Positions 17,761 through 27,150 of a stretch of DNA of 64,000 bases are shown here, one piece after another. How positions within the stretch are numbered: position 1 is the stretch's first letter; the number at the start of each line of letters is the position of its first letter. Location: assembly GCF_021729145.1 (NCBI RefSeq), contig NZ_JAJSLW010000003.1, positions 124,001-188,000 on the forward strand. Reading direction: 5' to 3'. Made by a program: the position numbers and the translations under genes. A model generated the notes under the pieces. The model was not told the origin of the DNA. It saw only the letters and a list, made by a program, of their open reading frames with translations, and made no database searches. The DNA is from Membranihabitans maritimus (GTDB taxonomy: Bacteria; Bacteroidota; Bacteroidia; Chitinophagales; Saprospiraceae).

Positions 17761-18384
17761 CTATCTTAGACCATCGGGCGGAGAATGTTTTGCATTCTCC
17801 GGGTTAAAATCAAGAATATTCCCCATGTCAAAACAATGTCTACATCTGGGTTCGTATTCTCCTTTTGCACCTAATAAAATTTTGGAATCTGAAGGATCAA
17901 TTCGATAAGAATGGGTAGCCAAACTTCCACACCGCTGACATATTGCATGCAATTTGGTTACATATTCTGCAATGGCCAATAAATGTGGCATGGGTCCAAA
18001 TGGTTCCCCCCTGTAATCCATATCCAAGCCAGCAATAATTACTCTCTTTCCTCTGAGGGCGAGTTCCTGAACTACATCGACAATGCCATCATCAAAAAAT
18101 TGAGCTTCATCAACACCAAAAACTTCATATTTATTACATTCATTTACAAGTTCCTCTGATGATTCAACCATAATACTTCTCCTGGAGGAATCATCGTGCG
18201 ATTTCACTTCGCTCATACTATATCTCTTATCAAACGACGGTTTGAACACCACCACATTTTGTTGGGCAATTTCGGCTCTTTTCAATCTTCGCAGCAATTC
18301 CTCCGTTTTCCCAGAAAACATACAACCACAGACTACTTCAATCCACCCACTCCGCTGCTGCCTATAATGAGGTTCTAAAAACAT
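17761..18384 (-). CDS. tdk: Thymidine kinase
   Basis: A 207-residue type II thymidine kinase. The P-loop GCMFSGKT is at 20-27, followed by EELLRRLKRA; the Walker B region is FGVDEAQFFDDG, and the lasso and zinc site show as CQRCGSLATHSYR and CRHCF. It phosphorylates thymidine in the salvage pathway. Full length; the first residues (MFLEPHYRQQRSG) precede the conserved WIEVVCG as in many Bacteroidota. Divergent from the unknown gene at 18483 with a 98-bp intergenic region. Confidence 0.95.
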   Translation of the reverse strand: MFLEPHYRQQRSGWIEVVCGCMFSGKTEELLRRLKRAEIAQQNVVVFKPSFDKRYSMSEVKSHDDSSRRSIMVESSEELVNECNKYEVFGVDEAQFFDDGIVDVVQELALRGKRVIIAGLDMDYRGEPFGPMPHLLAIAEYVTKLHAICQRCGSLATHSYRIDPSDSKILLGAKGEYEPRCRHCFDMGNILDFNPENAKHSPPDGLR

Positions 18385-18482
18385 ATAAATATTTTAACTT
18401 ATATGATAATTATCTTATCTTTACTTTACTTCAACAATGTTAAAATAATTTCTTCGTTAATCAATTAAAATAAGATAGGAAT

Positions 18483-19304
18483 ATGGATCACCAAAGGGCA
18501 AAATATTTTTTACAACGTATTAATACCATTCTCGAATTACACCCTGACGGATTAACTTCAATGGATAAAGACCTGGTACTAGAGGACATCAGGCGATTAT
18601 ACAATACCGTGTTGGATATAGATTCAAATTTAATCCCCATTGAGAAGCCCTCTGTCGTATCCCGGGAACATTCTTCCCAAAAAGAAGAGGTTCAACCGGA
18701 AATAAAAACTTTTAATCCTGCATCAGAAACGCCAGATCACGGGGTTAGTGCTAATTTTGAATCTAATAAAACCCAAGAAGAATTTCCGCAGGAAGAGATC
18801 AAACAAGAAAAAAAGGCTCCCAATCCAATTTATTCTTCCCCTCAGCAAATGATTCAAAAAGAAGAAGTCCGCCCTCCTGTCCCACAAAGCGATATAAGAA
18901 CCACTCCCGAACATCAAAACGGCCAGGAAAATAACCATCCATTACAGCGCGAAGAACCACTGGCAGAAGCCGTAGTCCAGGAACCAGAAGCACAACCAAA
19001 AGAATATGACTACCTCTTCGATATAAAAATTGACACTGATTTATCAGGGAAATTGGGAAATGCAAAGATTGAAAACATCAATTCCGTTTTGAGTATTAAT
19101 GATAAAATCCTATATATCAATCAATTGTTTAAAGGCGAAGCCATACCATTTCAGGAATCCCTCAAAAAATTTCAATCCTTTTATACTTTTGAAGAAGCGA
19201 AATCTTATGCTTCAACAGAGTTGGTAGAAGAATATAACTGGAGTGCTCCTGAAAAAAAAGACGTTGTACAGACATTCATGAAACAAGTGCATCGGCTGTA
19301 TTAA
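18483..19304 (+). CDS. Conserved Bacteroidota protein with disordered linker
   Basis: A 273-residue cytoplasmic-type protein without signal peptide. An N-terminal helical part (1-50, MDHQRAKYFLQRINTILELH) is followed by a long Pro/Glu/Gln-rich region (about 55-180), almost certainly disordered, and a compact C-terminal part (about 185-273) with DIKIDTDLSG, SVLSINDKILYINQLFKGE and FYTFEEAKSYAS. The C-terminal pattern (ind-k-yIN-LF-G) recurs, from memory, in uncharacterised Bacteroidota proteins of similar layout. Function unknown. Proteins of this design often act as scaffolds, but nothing in the window supports a partner. Confidence 0.6.
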   Translation: MDHQRAKYFLQRINTILELHPDGLTSMDKDLVLEDIRRLYNTVLDIDSNLIPIEKPSVVSREHSSQKEEVQPEIKTFNPASETPDHGVSANFESNKTQEEFPQEEIKQEKKAPNPIYSSPQQMIQKEEVRPPVPQSDIRTTPEHQNGQENNHPLQREEPLAEAVVQEPEAQPKEYDYLFDIKIDTDLSGKLGNAKIENINSVLSINDKILYINQLFKGEAIPFQESLKKFQSFYTFEEAKSYASTELVEEYNWSAPEKKDVVQTFMKQVHRLY

Positions 19305-19529
19305 ACAAAGGTCGCCTTTCAGTAATGTGAATAATTGAATTTCTTATCGCCACCAAAAATAGATTAAAACGTTTCAAAATCAGTGATTTGAAATTAATTT
19401 TTGCTTAGTATCCATCATACCATCTGAAATGTTTGGGAGGGAAATCACGTGCACTTTCCGGGTTAAAATTCTACTCAAACCGCAACACAAAAAATTCGGT
19501 TTCGTACAAATTATTCAAGCCGAAACAAT

Positions 19530-19537
19530 TACCTTTG
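19530..19537 (+). promoter_or_regulatory. Putative -7 element for the acetoacetyl-CoA synthetase gene
   Basis: TACCTTTG, an exact TAnnTTTG match, about 35 bp before the ATG at 19572. No clear TTG at the expected -33 distance. The remaining part of the 267-bp gap upstream holds no gene. Confidence 0.4.
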
Positions 19538-19571
19538 GCAAGCTTCTATTTTTAAAATAACACTTTAATGT

Positions 19572-21533
19572 ATGTCCAGGATTTTGTGGGAACCATTACT
19601 CGAATTAAAAGAAAAAAGCCACTTAACCGCTTACAATCGATGGCTGGGGAATCATTATGGAAAAAGTTTTGACAACTATGAAGACCTATGGCAATGGTCT
19701 ATTGAAAATATCGAAGTCTTTTGGGAATCAATCTGGAAATACTTCAATATAATTAGTCACCGATCATATAACCACGTCCTGGAAGGTGACTCTATGCCTG
19801 ATTACAAATGGTTTTCAGGTTCCCTTATAAATTACGCTGAACATATTTTCAGAAATAAAAATGATCAATATCCCGCCTTGATCTTCAAATCCGAATCTTC
19901 GGAAATGGTAGAAATTTCATGGAAGACTATGGAATCGGAAGTACAGCATTTGCAGCACTTTCTTACGCAATCGGGAGTGACCAAAGGAGATTGTGTGGCT
20001 GCATATCTTCCCAATATTCCTGAAGCTACATATGGTTTTCTAGCTACCAATGCTCTGGGGGCAATCTGGACTTCATGTTCTCCGGATTTTGGGAAGAAAG
20101 GAGTACTGGAAAGATTCAAACAACTACAACCTAAAGTTCTAATTGCTGCAGACGGGTATCAATATTTCAGGAAAAAATATAACCGTTCAGAAGTTATATT
20201 GGAAATTAAAGAAGCTATACCCTCCATTGAAACAGTGATATTTATTCCTTATTTAAATCCGGAACAGGAAATGCCGGACAAAAATGGTTTCGTTCATTGG
20301 TCTACGATATATAACGACAAACACAACCAAATTCATTTTGAACCCGTTCCCTTTGACCACCCGATGTGGGTATTATATTCATCCGGAACTACTGGAATTC
20401 CTAAAGCAATAACCCATAGTCACGGTGGAATGCTTCTTGAGCATTTAAAATATCTGGCTTTTCACAATGATGTTCACAAGGGAGAGCGATTTTTTTGGTA
20501 TTCAACAACAGGCTGGATGATGTGGAATTTTGTTCAGGCATCTTTATTGACTGGGGCCACAGCCGTCTTATATGACGGAAGTGCGGCATATCCCAATATA
20601 CATGCTTTGTGGCAATATGCCTCCGAAGCAAAAATAAATCATTTCGGAACCAGTGCCCCTTTTATCATGGCAAGCAAAAGTAAAGAGGCCACTCAAGGTC
20701 AATCCTTTGACCTGAGTTCTCTCAGGACCATTGGATCCACCGGAGCCCCCCTTCCATCGGAAGGTTTTGACTGGATATATAATAATATTAAATCTGATGT
20801 TTGGTTGTCATCCATGAGTGGTGGAACTGACATTTGCACGGCATTAGTAGGTGGTAGCCCCTGGAAACCTGTAAAGGAGGGCTGGATCCAATGCCGGGCG
20901 CTGGGAGTTTCCTTATTTGCATACGATGAAAAAGGTAACCAGGTGAAGAATCAAATGGGTGAAATGGTAATTACCCGTCCCTTACCATGTATGCCCCTCT
21001 ATTTTTGGAATGACCCTGAAAATGTTCGGTATAAGGAAAGTTATTTCGACATGTATCCCGGAGTTTGGCGACATGGTGACTGGATTGAAATTGACTCAGA
21101 TGGGATGCTCAGGATATTGGGAAGGTCCGACGCCACCCTCAATCGTCAGGGTGTAAGAATCGGAACAGCAGAAATATACAGTGTAATAGATGAAATTGGA
21201 GAAATAGAAGATTCCCTCATTGTCAACCTGGAGTTATCGGAAGGGAAACATTTTATGCCACTTTTTGTGAAGTTAAGTCCGGATCAGGATCTGACTCCGG
21301 AACTTAAGAAGAATATAAAGACCAAACTGAGGTCTGAATGTTCCCCCCGGCATGTTCCTGATCAAATAATAGAAGTACCAGATATTCCGTACACATTAAG
21401 CGGCAAAAAAATGGAAGCACCTATTAAAAAGATACTCTTGCCCGGCACATTTGGAGAAAATACCATTCAAAAAGATACTATGAAAAACCCCGAAAGTATA
21501 GATTTCTATATAGAATTTGCGAAAGATCTCTAA
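19572..21533 (+). CDS. Acetoacetate--CoA ligase
   Basis: A 653-residue adenylate-forming enzyme. The nucleotide motif YSSGTTGIPKAITHSHGG lies near 265-282, the A5-like region STTGWMMWNF, the A8 hinge around ILGRSDATLNRQGVRIGTAE, and the C-terminal lysine in YTLSGKKMEAP. The N-terminal LWEPLLELKEKSHLTAY and WSIENIEVFWESIWKYF are characteristic of acetoacetyl-CoA synthetases rather than acetyl-CoA synthetases. It activates acetoacetate, allowing re-use of ketone bodies or of products of leucine breakdown. It stands alone on its strand. Confidence 0.9.
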   Translation: MSRILWEPLLELKEKSHLTAYNRWLGNHYGKSFDNYEDLWQWSIENIEVFWESIWKYFNIISHRSYNHVLEGDSMPDYKWFSGSLINYAEHIFRNKNDQYPALIFKSESSEMVEISWKTMESEVQHLQHFLTQSGVTKGDCVAAYLPNIPEATYGFLATNALGAIWTSCSPDFGKKGVLERFKQLQPKVLIAADGYQYFRKKYNRSEVILEIKEAIPSIETVIFIPYLNPEQEMPDKNGFVHWSTIYNDKHNQIHFEPVPFDHPMWVLYSSGTTGIPKAITHSHGGMLLEHLKYLAFHNDVHKGERFFWYSTTGWMMWNFVQASLLTGATAVLYDGSAAYPNIHALWQYASEAKINHFGTSAPFIMASKSKEATQGQSFDLSSLRTIGSTGAPLPSEGFDWIYNNIKSDVWLSSMSGGTDICTALVGGSPWKPVKEGWIQCRALGVSLFAYDEKGNQVKNQMGEMVITRPLPCMPLYFWNDPENVRYKESYFDMYPGVWRHGDWIEIDSDGMLRILGRSDATLNRQGVRIGTAEIYSVIDEIGEIEDSLIVNLELSEGKHFMPLFVKLSPDQDLTPELKKNIKTKLRSECSPRHVPDQIIEVPDIPYTLSGKKMEAPIKKILLPGTFGENTIQKDTMKNPESIDFYIEFAKDL

Positions 21534-21560
21534 CCACCTGAAAAATCTAGTAGTTGCAAT

Positions 21561-21820
21561 TTACATTTCGTCTTTTACCTTTTGAGTGAATTCAGTGGGA
21601 GGCTTCAAGAACCTTACAAATAAAGGGAATTTCCACTCCTTTCTCCAACATTCTCTTCACGATCTGGATTTTATTTTTTAGAGCACCCGCTTACATTCAA
21701 TACTCGATTCCCTGTGCAATTCCTTGATTTTCGGCTTGCAGGATAATTAACTCTTCAACAACCATAGTGCCTGGTTTACTACTAATGATTTCCCTACTTT
21801 CTACTAACCTGTTTATTTTG
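21561..21820 (-). pseudogene. Decayed C-terminal remnant of an Rpn-type (PD-(D/E)XK) nuclease/transposase gene
   Basis: On the minus strand one frame reads MVVEELIILQAENQGIAQG, then two stops (21699-21697 and 21693-21691), then KIQIVKRMLEKGVEIPFIC and a shift near 21595 after which TEFTQKVKDEM and a stop at 21561 follow. This is the arrangement of the C-terminal tail of Rpn/YhgA-like recombination-promoting nucleases: a Glu/Gly-Ile-rich repeat, a helix K-x-x-I-A/V-K-x-M-L-E-K, and a short final helix. The nuclease part is absent; its place is taken by the end of the FadL-type gene. Two stops plus a shift mean it is dead. Confidence 0.55.
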
Positions 21821-23302
21821 TTAAATTTTAAACCCAATTGTCAATCCGATATTACTAATCCGTTTATCGATATCAACAGTGGGGACCACAGCATCTAACA
21901 ACTCGTATGGTTGATAGGTAACCATTTGACCTCGATTGACGTAAGCCAGATCCAGGAACCAGTTCTCTCCCCGATATCCAAGCCCCAGACTAAATCCGCT
22001 CATATCATCGTACGACGCTATTGGCGATCCCAATATCTGATAACCAGCCCTTAAACGAAAAGAAGATAATACATATTCCCCTCCAATCCTGAAGTTGATG
22101 GCATTTTCAAACCTGGAATCTATCTCCTGGTTGAGAAAGTTTTCATATTCAATATCGCTTGCAACACCGTCTGAAAATTTGAATTTTGAAAAATTGTAAC
22201 CCACATAATCAATTTCAGCATCGATAAATCCATTCTTTCCCAGAATATATCCAAACCCCGTCGATACTTTCCAGGGGTTGACAAAACTATATTCAAATTG
22301 ATTCTCCTCAGTATCCCATGCACCATTGCCAATACTGCCATCATTATTTACCCATTCATAATTAATCAGGCTTCTAAAATTCTCCCTCATACTCAGCGAA
22401 GTAGGGCTACTAAGAGAGGCACTCCATCGAATAGATTCTGTAATCTTCAACAAAGCTCCTAGTTTTGCATTCACCCCTATTCCAGAAGAAGTTAATAATT
22501 CCCGGTACTTCAATTCATTGAATTGAGGAACATTCTGATCTTCAAGATCTGATTCGGTGTAGGCCTTGTCAATTTCAAACGAAATAAAATCTATACCAAT
22601 CGTCGCTCCCAACAATAATTTATTATTGTAATTTCCACCAAAAGTTATTGCAAGTTCATTCCATTTTCCTGTTTGATCAATCACCTGGTTGCGACTTAAT
22701 CTTTTATCTTCATTTCGAAAATAGTCATACTCGTAAATGGCATCACCTTCGTTGTCAAATATTACACCTGCATCATAGGCAGGCCCTGCTTCAAAATCAT
22801 CCAATTCATCCGGATAAAGTCCAGTTCCCAAAGCCGCCCAACGTTCACTAATACTTCCCAGTGACTTTCCCTGATAATAAATCTCATCCGTGTAGTCTGC
22901 CATTTTATTAAAGCTAATAGCAAAACTCTTTGACATCCAGTTTTTATTCGGGGTATAACTTGTAAATACAATACCGGCGTTATTCAATGAATTTCCATAG
23001 CCAGAAGTTGAATTAGTATTCCCTGCTTCCAATAACGACGATTCGCTATTCAATAAAGAAATATCCCCGGAAACGGCCAGTTCACTTTTCCAAAATGCTG
23101 CTATACCAGCTGGGTTATGACTCCCCAAACTAATATCTGCACCGATAGCGTTCATCGCTCCACTTACTCCATTGTACCTCGCTGTCCCTGATGGGTTCTG
23201 GAAAGAGTATCTGTACGCATCCAAAAGATTTTGGGTGTTTGCGTTCTGAACAGCAAATACTATTACTATCCCAAAAAATATTCTATTTATTATTGTGTTC
23301 AT
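21821..23302 (-). CDS. OmpP1/FadL/TodX-family outer membrane protein
   Basis: A 493-residue protein with a signal peptide (about 1-23, cleavage near ANTQ). The N-terminal part of the mature chain has SFQNPSGTARYNGVSGAMNA, GSHNPAGIAAFWKSELAV, the Asn-Pro-Ala plug motif of FadL-type channels, followed by alternating strands and a hydrophobic C terminus (ISNIGLTIGFKI). Such proteins let hydrophobic compounds such as fatty acids through the outer membrane. The order FadL-type protein, biased exported protein, proS is one I recall from other Bacteroidota. Divergent in expression from the acetoacetyl-CoA synthetase gene. Confidence 0.85.
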   Translation of the reverse strand: MNTIINRIFFGIVIVFAVQNANTQNLLDAYRYSFQNPSGTARYNGVSGAMNAIGADISLGSHNPAGIAAFWKSELAVSGDISLLNSESSLLEAGNTNSTSGYGNSLNNAGIVFTSYTPNKNWMSKSFAISFNKMADYTDEIYYQGKSLGSISERWAALGTGLYPDELDDFEAGPAYDAGVIFDNEGDAIYEYDYFRNEDKRLSRNQVIDQTGKWNELAITFGGNYNNKLLLGATIGIDFISFEIDKAYTESDLEDQNVPQFNELKYRELLTSSGIGVNAKLGALLKITESIRWSASLSSPTSLSMRENFRSLINYEWVNNDGSIGNGAWDTEENQFEYSFVNPWKVSTGFGYILGKNGFIDAEIDYVGYNFSKFKFSDGVASDIEYENFLNQEIDSRFENAINFRIGGEYVLSSFRLRAGYQILGSPIASYDDMSGFSLGLGYRGENWFLDLAYVNRGQMVTYQPYELLDAVVPTVDIDKRISNIGLTIGFKI

Positions 23303-23519
23303 AATTCAATAGTTATTGCATTAATAAATATTCAGGTATTAAGACTCTCTTTTCAAATATTAAGTTCCTCCAATCAAATATCATAAAAATCAGTATTCTC
23401 CATTGGATTTCACAAAAAACAACCAACAAAAATGGCTACCCAATATTTGTACAGAAGGCAGCCACTTTATTTCTTAATATTTTAAAAGACCTGTTACTTA
23501 CTAACCTCAGGTATTAATT

Positions 23520-24776
23520 TTACCCTCTTGGTGAAGATCTTCTGCTACTGGAGCCAGAAGAACTTCCCGAAGACCTCGAAGAAGAACCACTGGATCTTGA
23601 AGAAGGGGAATATGATCTCCTGCTTGTATTACCATTATTATAGGTTCCTGAATTTCTATTCGAACGGGAAGGAGTATAAGACCTTCTCTGATTATTCGAA
23701 TTATTTGTTCTCGGAGAATAATTCCTATTATTTTGATTCGAGCTACTTGGAGTATACGACCTTCTCGTTTTAGTCCTTGGCGTATACGTTCGGGTGCTTC
23801 TCTCACTATTTCCATTAGACCTTACCGAGTTATTCTGGCCAGACGATGCAGCTGGACTTCTTCGAACATTGGTATTTTGATCTCGTTCCACACGTTTGTA
23901 AACATTGGACCTCGGACTTCTTCTATCCGTAGTCATTCTTGTATCATCCGCCCCACTTGAAGAACGGATACCAGTTGAACGATTTGACCTATCTTCTCCT
24001 CGTGGAGAAACCCTTCTTGTAGGTGCTTCATAATGGTCACCACTTCGAGATGATCTTATCTGAACCCTTCCATCCCTTGCACTTGGCACTACTCCTGCTG
24101 TGTTTCTTGCACCTTTATAGTAAACAGGTCGATCCAGGTGGTTCACATTATTACGATAGACATATGGATATCCTGAATTGTAATAATTATATGCCATTAT
24201 TGGATCATTGTAATAGGAGAATGGTGAACCATACGCACCATATCCATATAATCCTCCCATTCCCCAGGGACTCCTGTATGCCCATGGACTTCCAAAACCT
24301 AGTGAAAAGCTAAATCCAGGTCTAAAATAAGGATTAAAGAAATGTCTGTCATAATAACGGCTTCCAAAAAATGCCCTACTCCTAAATGGGGAATTAAAAG
24401 GACTGTAAAAACTGTTATATGCATACATATCATACAAGAACGGATCTACAAAACCTCCATAGAAAAAATTATTCCTGTGGAACCTGTTTATTCTGCGTGC
24501 ATATGCATAATCGTCAAAATAATAGTTATTATTAGATTCGTGATAATAATCATATTCTTCATCGTCATATGCATAGCTATCCTCGTCTGCGTATCCTCTA
24601 TCCCGGGTATAATTATACGAATCACTATCTGCTGAAGCTACTTGCTCAGAAGATGTCCTTTGATACATGTCATCAGACGGATCGAAATAGACGTCATCAA
24701 ACTGTGCAAATCCAGTTACGGAAAATACACTGACAAGAACGCCAATTAAGCCGGATGTGTATTTTAATGCTTTCAT
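23520..24776 (-). CDS. Exported low-complexity protein, aromatic/Gly then Arg/Ser-rich
   Basis: A 418-residue product with a signal peptide (1-25, cleavage after FAQ). Three compositional zones follow: an Asp/Tyr-rich acidic part (about 26-90), a Phe/Tyr/Gly/Pro-rich part (about 95-215), and a strongly basic Arg/Ser/Asn/Thr tail (about 230-418) that contains three spaced copies of RRSYTPS/RRSYSPS and ends in Ser/Arg/Gly runs. No enzymatic motif is visible. Proteins of this kind in Bacteroidota are sometimes annotated as vitellogenin-like and lie beside FadL and proS genes. Likely an envelope or surface protein; the role is unknown. Confidence 0.7.
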   Translation of the reverse strand: MKALKYTSGLIGVLVSVFSVTGFAQFDDVYFDPSDDMYQRTSSEQVASADSDSYNYTRDRGYADEDSYAYDDEEYDYYHESNNNYYFDDYAYARRINRFHRNNFFYGGFVDPFLYDMYAYNSFYSPFNSPFRSRAFFGSRYYDRHFFNPYFRPGFSFSLGFGSPWAYRSPWGMGGLYGYGAYGSPFSYYNDPIMAYNYYNSGYPYVYRNNVNHLDRPVYYKGARNTAGVVPSARDGRVQIRSSRSGDHYEAPTRRVSPRGEDRSNRSTGIRSSSGADDTRMTTDRRSPRSNVYKRVERDQNTNVRRSPAASSGQNNSVRSNGNSERSTRTYTPRTKTRRSYTPSSSNQNNRNYSPRTNNSNNQRRSYTPSRSNRNSGTYNNGNTSRRSYSPSSRSSGSSSRSSGSSSGSSSRRSSPRG

Positions 24777-25132
24777 CTTTTGATTTTTAAAAAATTTCTG
24801 AAACTAACTATATTAGATCCAGCCCCGAAGGGTAAAGTTTTCGAACAAACATTATTCAATAACTGTCTTACTTCTAATTCCGATATTATAAAACAATGTC
24901 GATCTCAATTCTGTAAATTTATTTAAGCGATCCGGAATTATCTAAAGCCTAATTTATTACATTTGACCCATAAATATAGTTAATAATAACATAAATGATG
25001 GTCAATATTTTCTAAATGTTTTCCAGATACTCAATCACTTACATTTATAAGACGGATTTGAAGGTATATAAGTTTCACGGTTAACAAAAATTTAATAGAA
25101 AATATACATTATTTACAAAATATCCAGTAATT
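24777..25132. other. Divergent regulatory region before proS
   Basis: About 356 AT-rich bases between two divergent genes, with no useful open frame. On the plus strand TACATTTG at 24958-24965 matches the -7 consensus, which would give proS a leader of roughly 160 nt; no TTG stands at the right distance, so the assignment is weak. No promoter match was found for the minus-strand gene. Confidence 0.4.
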
Positions 25133-26599
25133 ATGGCAAAAGGAGTAACAGCCAGAAGTGAAAATTATTCCCAATGGTATGTAGACATAGTCAAAAAAGC
25201 AGGTCTGGCAGAACATTCTGCCGTACGGGGATGCATGGTAATCAAACCGTATGGTTTTGGCATTTGGGAAAGAATGAAAGAAGAATTGGACCGGATGTTC
25301 AAAGAAACAGGTCATGTTAATGCCTATTTCCCTTTATTTATTCCCAAATCATTTTTCAGTAAAGAAGCCGATCATGTAGATGGGTTTGCCAAAGAATGTG
25401 CAGTAGTTACTCACTACCGCTTAAAAAATGATGAAAATGGTAGGGGAATAATAGTGGATCCTGAAGCACGATTGGAGGAAGAATTGATTGTGCGACCTAC
25501 TTCTGAAACAATTATATGGAATACATACAGGGATTGGATAAAATCATACAGAGACCTTCCCCTGCTCATCAATCAGTGGGCGAATGTGGTCCGATGGGAA
25601 ATGCGTACAAGGTTATTTCTCCGTACCGCTGAGTTTTTATGGCAGGAAGGACATACTGCCCATGCCACCGAAGCAGAAGCACTCAATGAAGCTAAGAGAA
25701 TGCAAAAAATCTATGCAAAATTTGCTGAAGAATATATGGCTATGCCAGTGATCCAGGGTACTAAAACAGAAAGTGAAAAATTTGCAGGAGCACTGGAAAC
25801 CTTCACGATAGAAGGACTGATGCAGGATGGGAAAGCCCTGCAAGCCGGAACCTCCCATTTCCTGGGACAAAACTTCGCCAAAGCATTTGATGTCAAATAT
25901 CTCAACGAAAATAATGAAGAAGAACTTGTTTGGGCTACCTCCTGGGGCGTTTCAACCCGATTGGTCGGTGGATTAATTATGACCCATTCAGATGATGATG
26001 GACTTGTAATTCCTCCCAAACTGGCTCCTGTAAAAGTAGTCATCGTTCCCATCCCCCGGCCCAGTGAAGCATTAAATAAAGCAGTTGAAAATATCAGAAA
26101 TACTCTTTTAAAGGGAGGTATTTCCGTAGAATATGACGATGACGACAAAAAAAGACCCGGCTTCAAATTTGCCGAACACGAATTGCGGGGAATACCTATT
26201 AGAATAGGGATCGGACCACGCGACCTTGAGAAAAATCAAGTAGAAGTGGCTCGACGTGATACTAAAGAAAAAACTTATGTTCCTATAGATAATCTCCATG
26301 AATTCATTCCTCAACTACTTGAAGATATCCAAGCTAATTTACTCGCAAAAGCAAAAGCTTTCCAGGCTGAGAATACAAGATATGCAGACACTTTTGAAGA
26401 ATTTAAAAATATATTGAAAACAAAAGGAGGATTTGTCTATGCCCATTGGGACGGGACACCTGAGACCGAAGAAGAAATTAAAAAAAGAACGAAAGCAACC
26501 ATCCGTTGTATTCCGCTGGACAATCCTTTGGAAGAAGGCAAATGTATATTCTCTGGGAAACCATCCACACAGAGGGTCGTTTTTGCCAAAGCGTATTAA
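25133..26599 (+). CDS. proS: Prolyl-tRNA synthetase (ProS type 3)
   Basis: A 488-residue class II aminoacyl-tRNA synthetase of the archaeal/eukaryotic-like type, which lacks the inserted editing domain of the E. coli enzyme. Motif 2 is seen around [20 protein letters not shown], motif 3 around [21 protein letters not shown], then the anticodon-binding domain (VKVVIVPIP...) and the C-terminal zinc-like domain ending in VFAKAY. It charges tRNA-Pro. This type is usual in Bacteroidota. The TAA stop lies in an 8-bp perfect stem (26592-26599 with 26604-26611) that is not followed by a T run. Confidence 0.95.
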   Translation: MAKGVTARSENYSQWYVDIVKKAGLAEHSAVRGCMVIKPYGFGIWERMKEELDRMFKETGHVNAYFPLFIPKSFFSKEADHVDGFAKECAVVTHYRLKNDENGRGIIVDPEARLEEELIVRPTSETIIWNTYRDWIKSYRDLPLLINQWANVVRWEMRTRLFLRTAEFLWQEGHTAHATEAEALNEAKRMQKIYAKFAEEYMAMPVIQGTKTESEKFAGALETFTIEGLMQDGKALQAGTSHFLGQNFAKAFDVKYLNENNEEELVWATSWGVSTRLVGGLIMTHSDDDGLVIPPKLAPVKVVIVPIPRPSEALNKAVENIRNTLLKGGISVEYDDDDKKRPGFKFAEHELRGIPIRIGIGPRDLEKNQVEVARRDTKEKTYVPIDNLHEFIPQLLEDIQANLLAKAKAFQAENTRYADTFEEFKNILKTKGGFVYAHWDGTPETEEEIKKRTKATIRCIPLDNPLEEGKCIFSGKPSTQRVVFAKAY

Positions 26600-27150
26600 T
26601 TAGTTAATACGATATTGATTCGGGTCCAATTATTTTTTAATAAAAAAAATAGCAGAAATAAATACTTCATTAATAAGACTTCAATGCAAACAGTAATGAT
26701 AAATTTTGAAATAAATTTATTGTTTCCAGGGGCGCCATTATTATTAACCTTATGATCAGTCCTATGATAGTTTATAAACCACACTTGTCAAAAATTGATA
26801 TTAATACCTTTCGTAGTTTAACGTGAGTTCGACAGAGAAAAAAGAGCCCTGAAGGGACGAAAATTTACTAACACTGGGTGCCAACCCAGGGTGGAAAACA
26901 AGTTGAATCGTCTATTCTGGCATTGATTTCCGCATAGCGATTCCTTGGGCATTGCATTTTCAGTAAAAATAATGACAGAATCAAATATTCGTCGAACTGA
27001 CGTTAGTTTAACATTCCCGAATACATTACAAAAATTGTTGTAGCGGTATTCCATAAATAACCTTCCCAAACATGGGTTAACAATTCATTAAAAGTTTTAA
27101 ATTGTATACCATATTTAGATAGAATAATGTTATTGCTTAAAATGCATACT
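26600..27150. other. Gene-free stretch with a MITE-like element
   Basis: About 550 bp with no convincing gene. The first 200 bases are AT-rich and plain; 26812-27012 hold an inverted-repeat-bounded element described separately; the rest is the leader of the DUF2147 gene. Confidence 0.6.
26812..27012. mobile_element. MITE-like repeat bounded by 15-bp inverted repeats
   Basis: Ends: TAACGTGAGTTCGAC at 26819-26833 and GTCGAACTGACGTTA at 26991-27005, inverted repeats with 14 of 15 matches. Outside and partly overlapping them is a direct repeat TAGTTTAAC (26814-26822 and 27004-27012), which may be a target duplication. Inside are two small hairpins: CCC-TGAA-GGG in AGCCCTGAAGGGAC (26846-26858) and CTGGGT-GCCA-ACCCAG (26874-26889). 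The GCCCTGAAGGG...CCCAGGG combination resembles interspersed repeats I remember from Bacteroidota. No transposase; an 83-codon frame on the minus strand is not considered real. Confidence 0.45.

Noticed and set aside
17671-17763. Short open stretch CNHAATDVCSGTNQEVIA on the plus strand next to tdk
   Set aside because: About 32 codons, closed on both sides, without start codon. Too short to call a remnant.
18405-18414. GATAATTATC, like half of a Fur box, between tdk and the unknown gene
   Set aside because: Only ten bases match; in AT-rich DNA such a palindrome is likely by chance and neither gene has a link to iron.
26592-26611. Eight-bp perfect stem over the proS stop codon as a terminator
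   Set aside because: AT-rich stem with no T run after it; unlikely to stop transcription.
26818-27069. 83-codon open frame on the minus strand inside the MITE-like element
   Set aside because: It spans both inverted ends and the internal hairpins, has no start context, and its composition follows the repeat. More likely a chance frame in repeat DNA.
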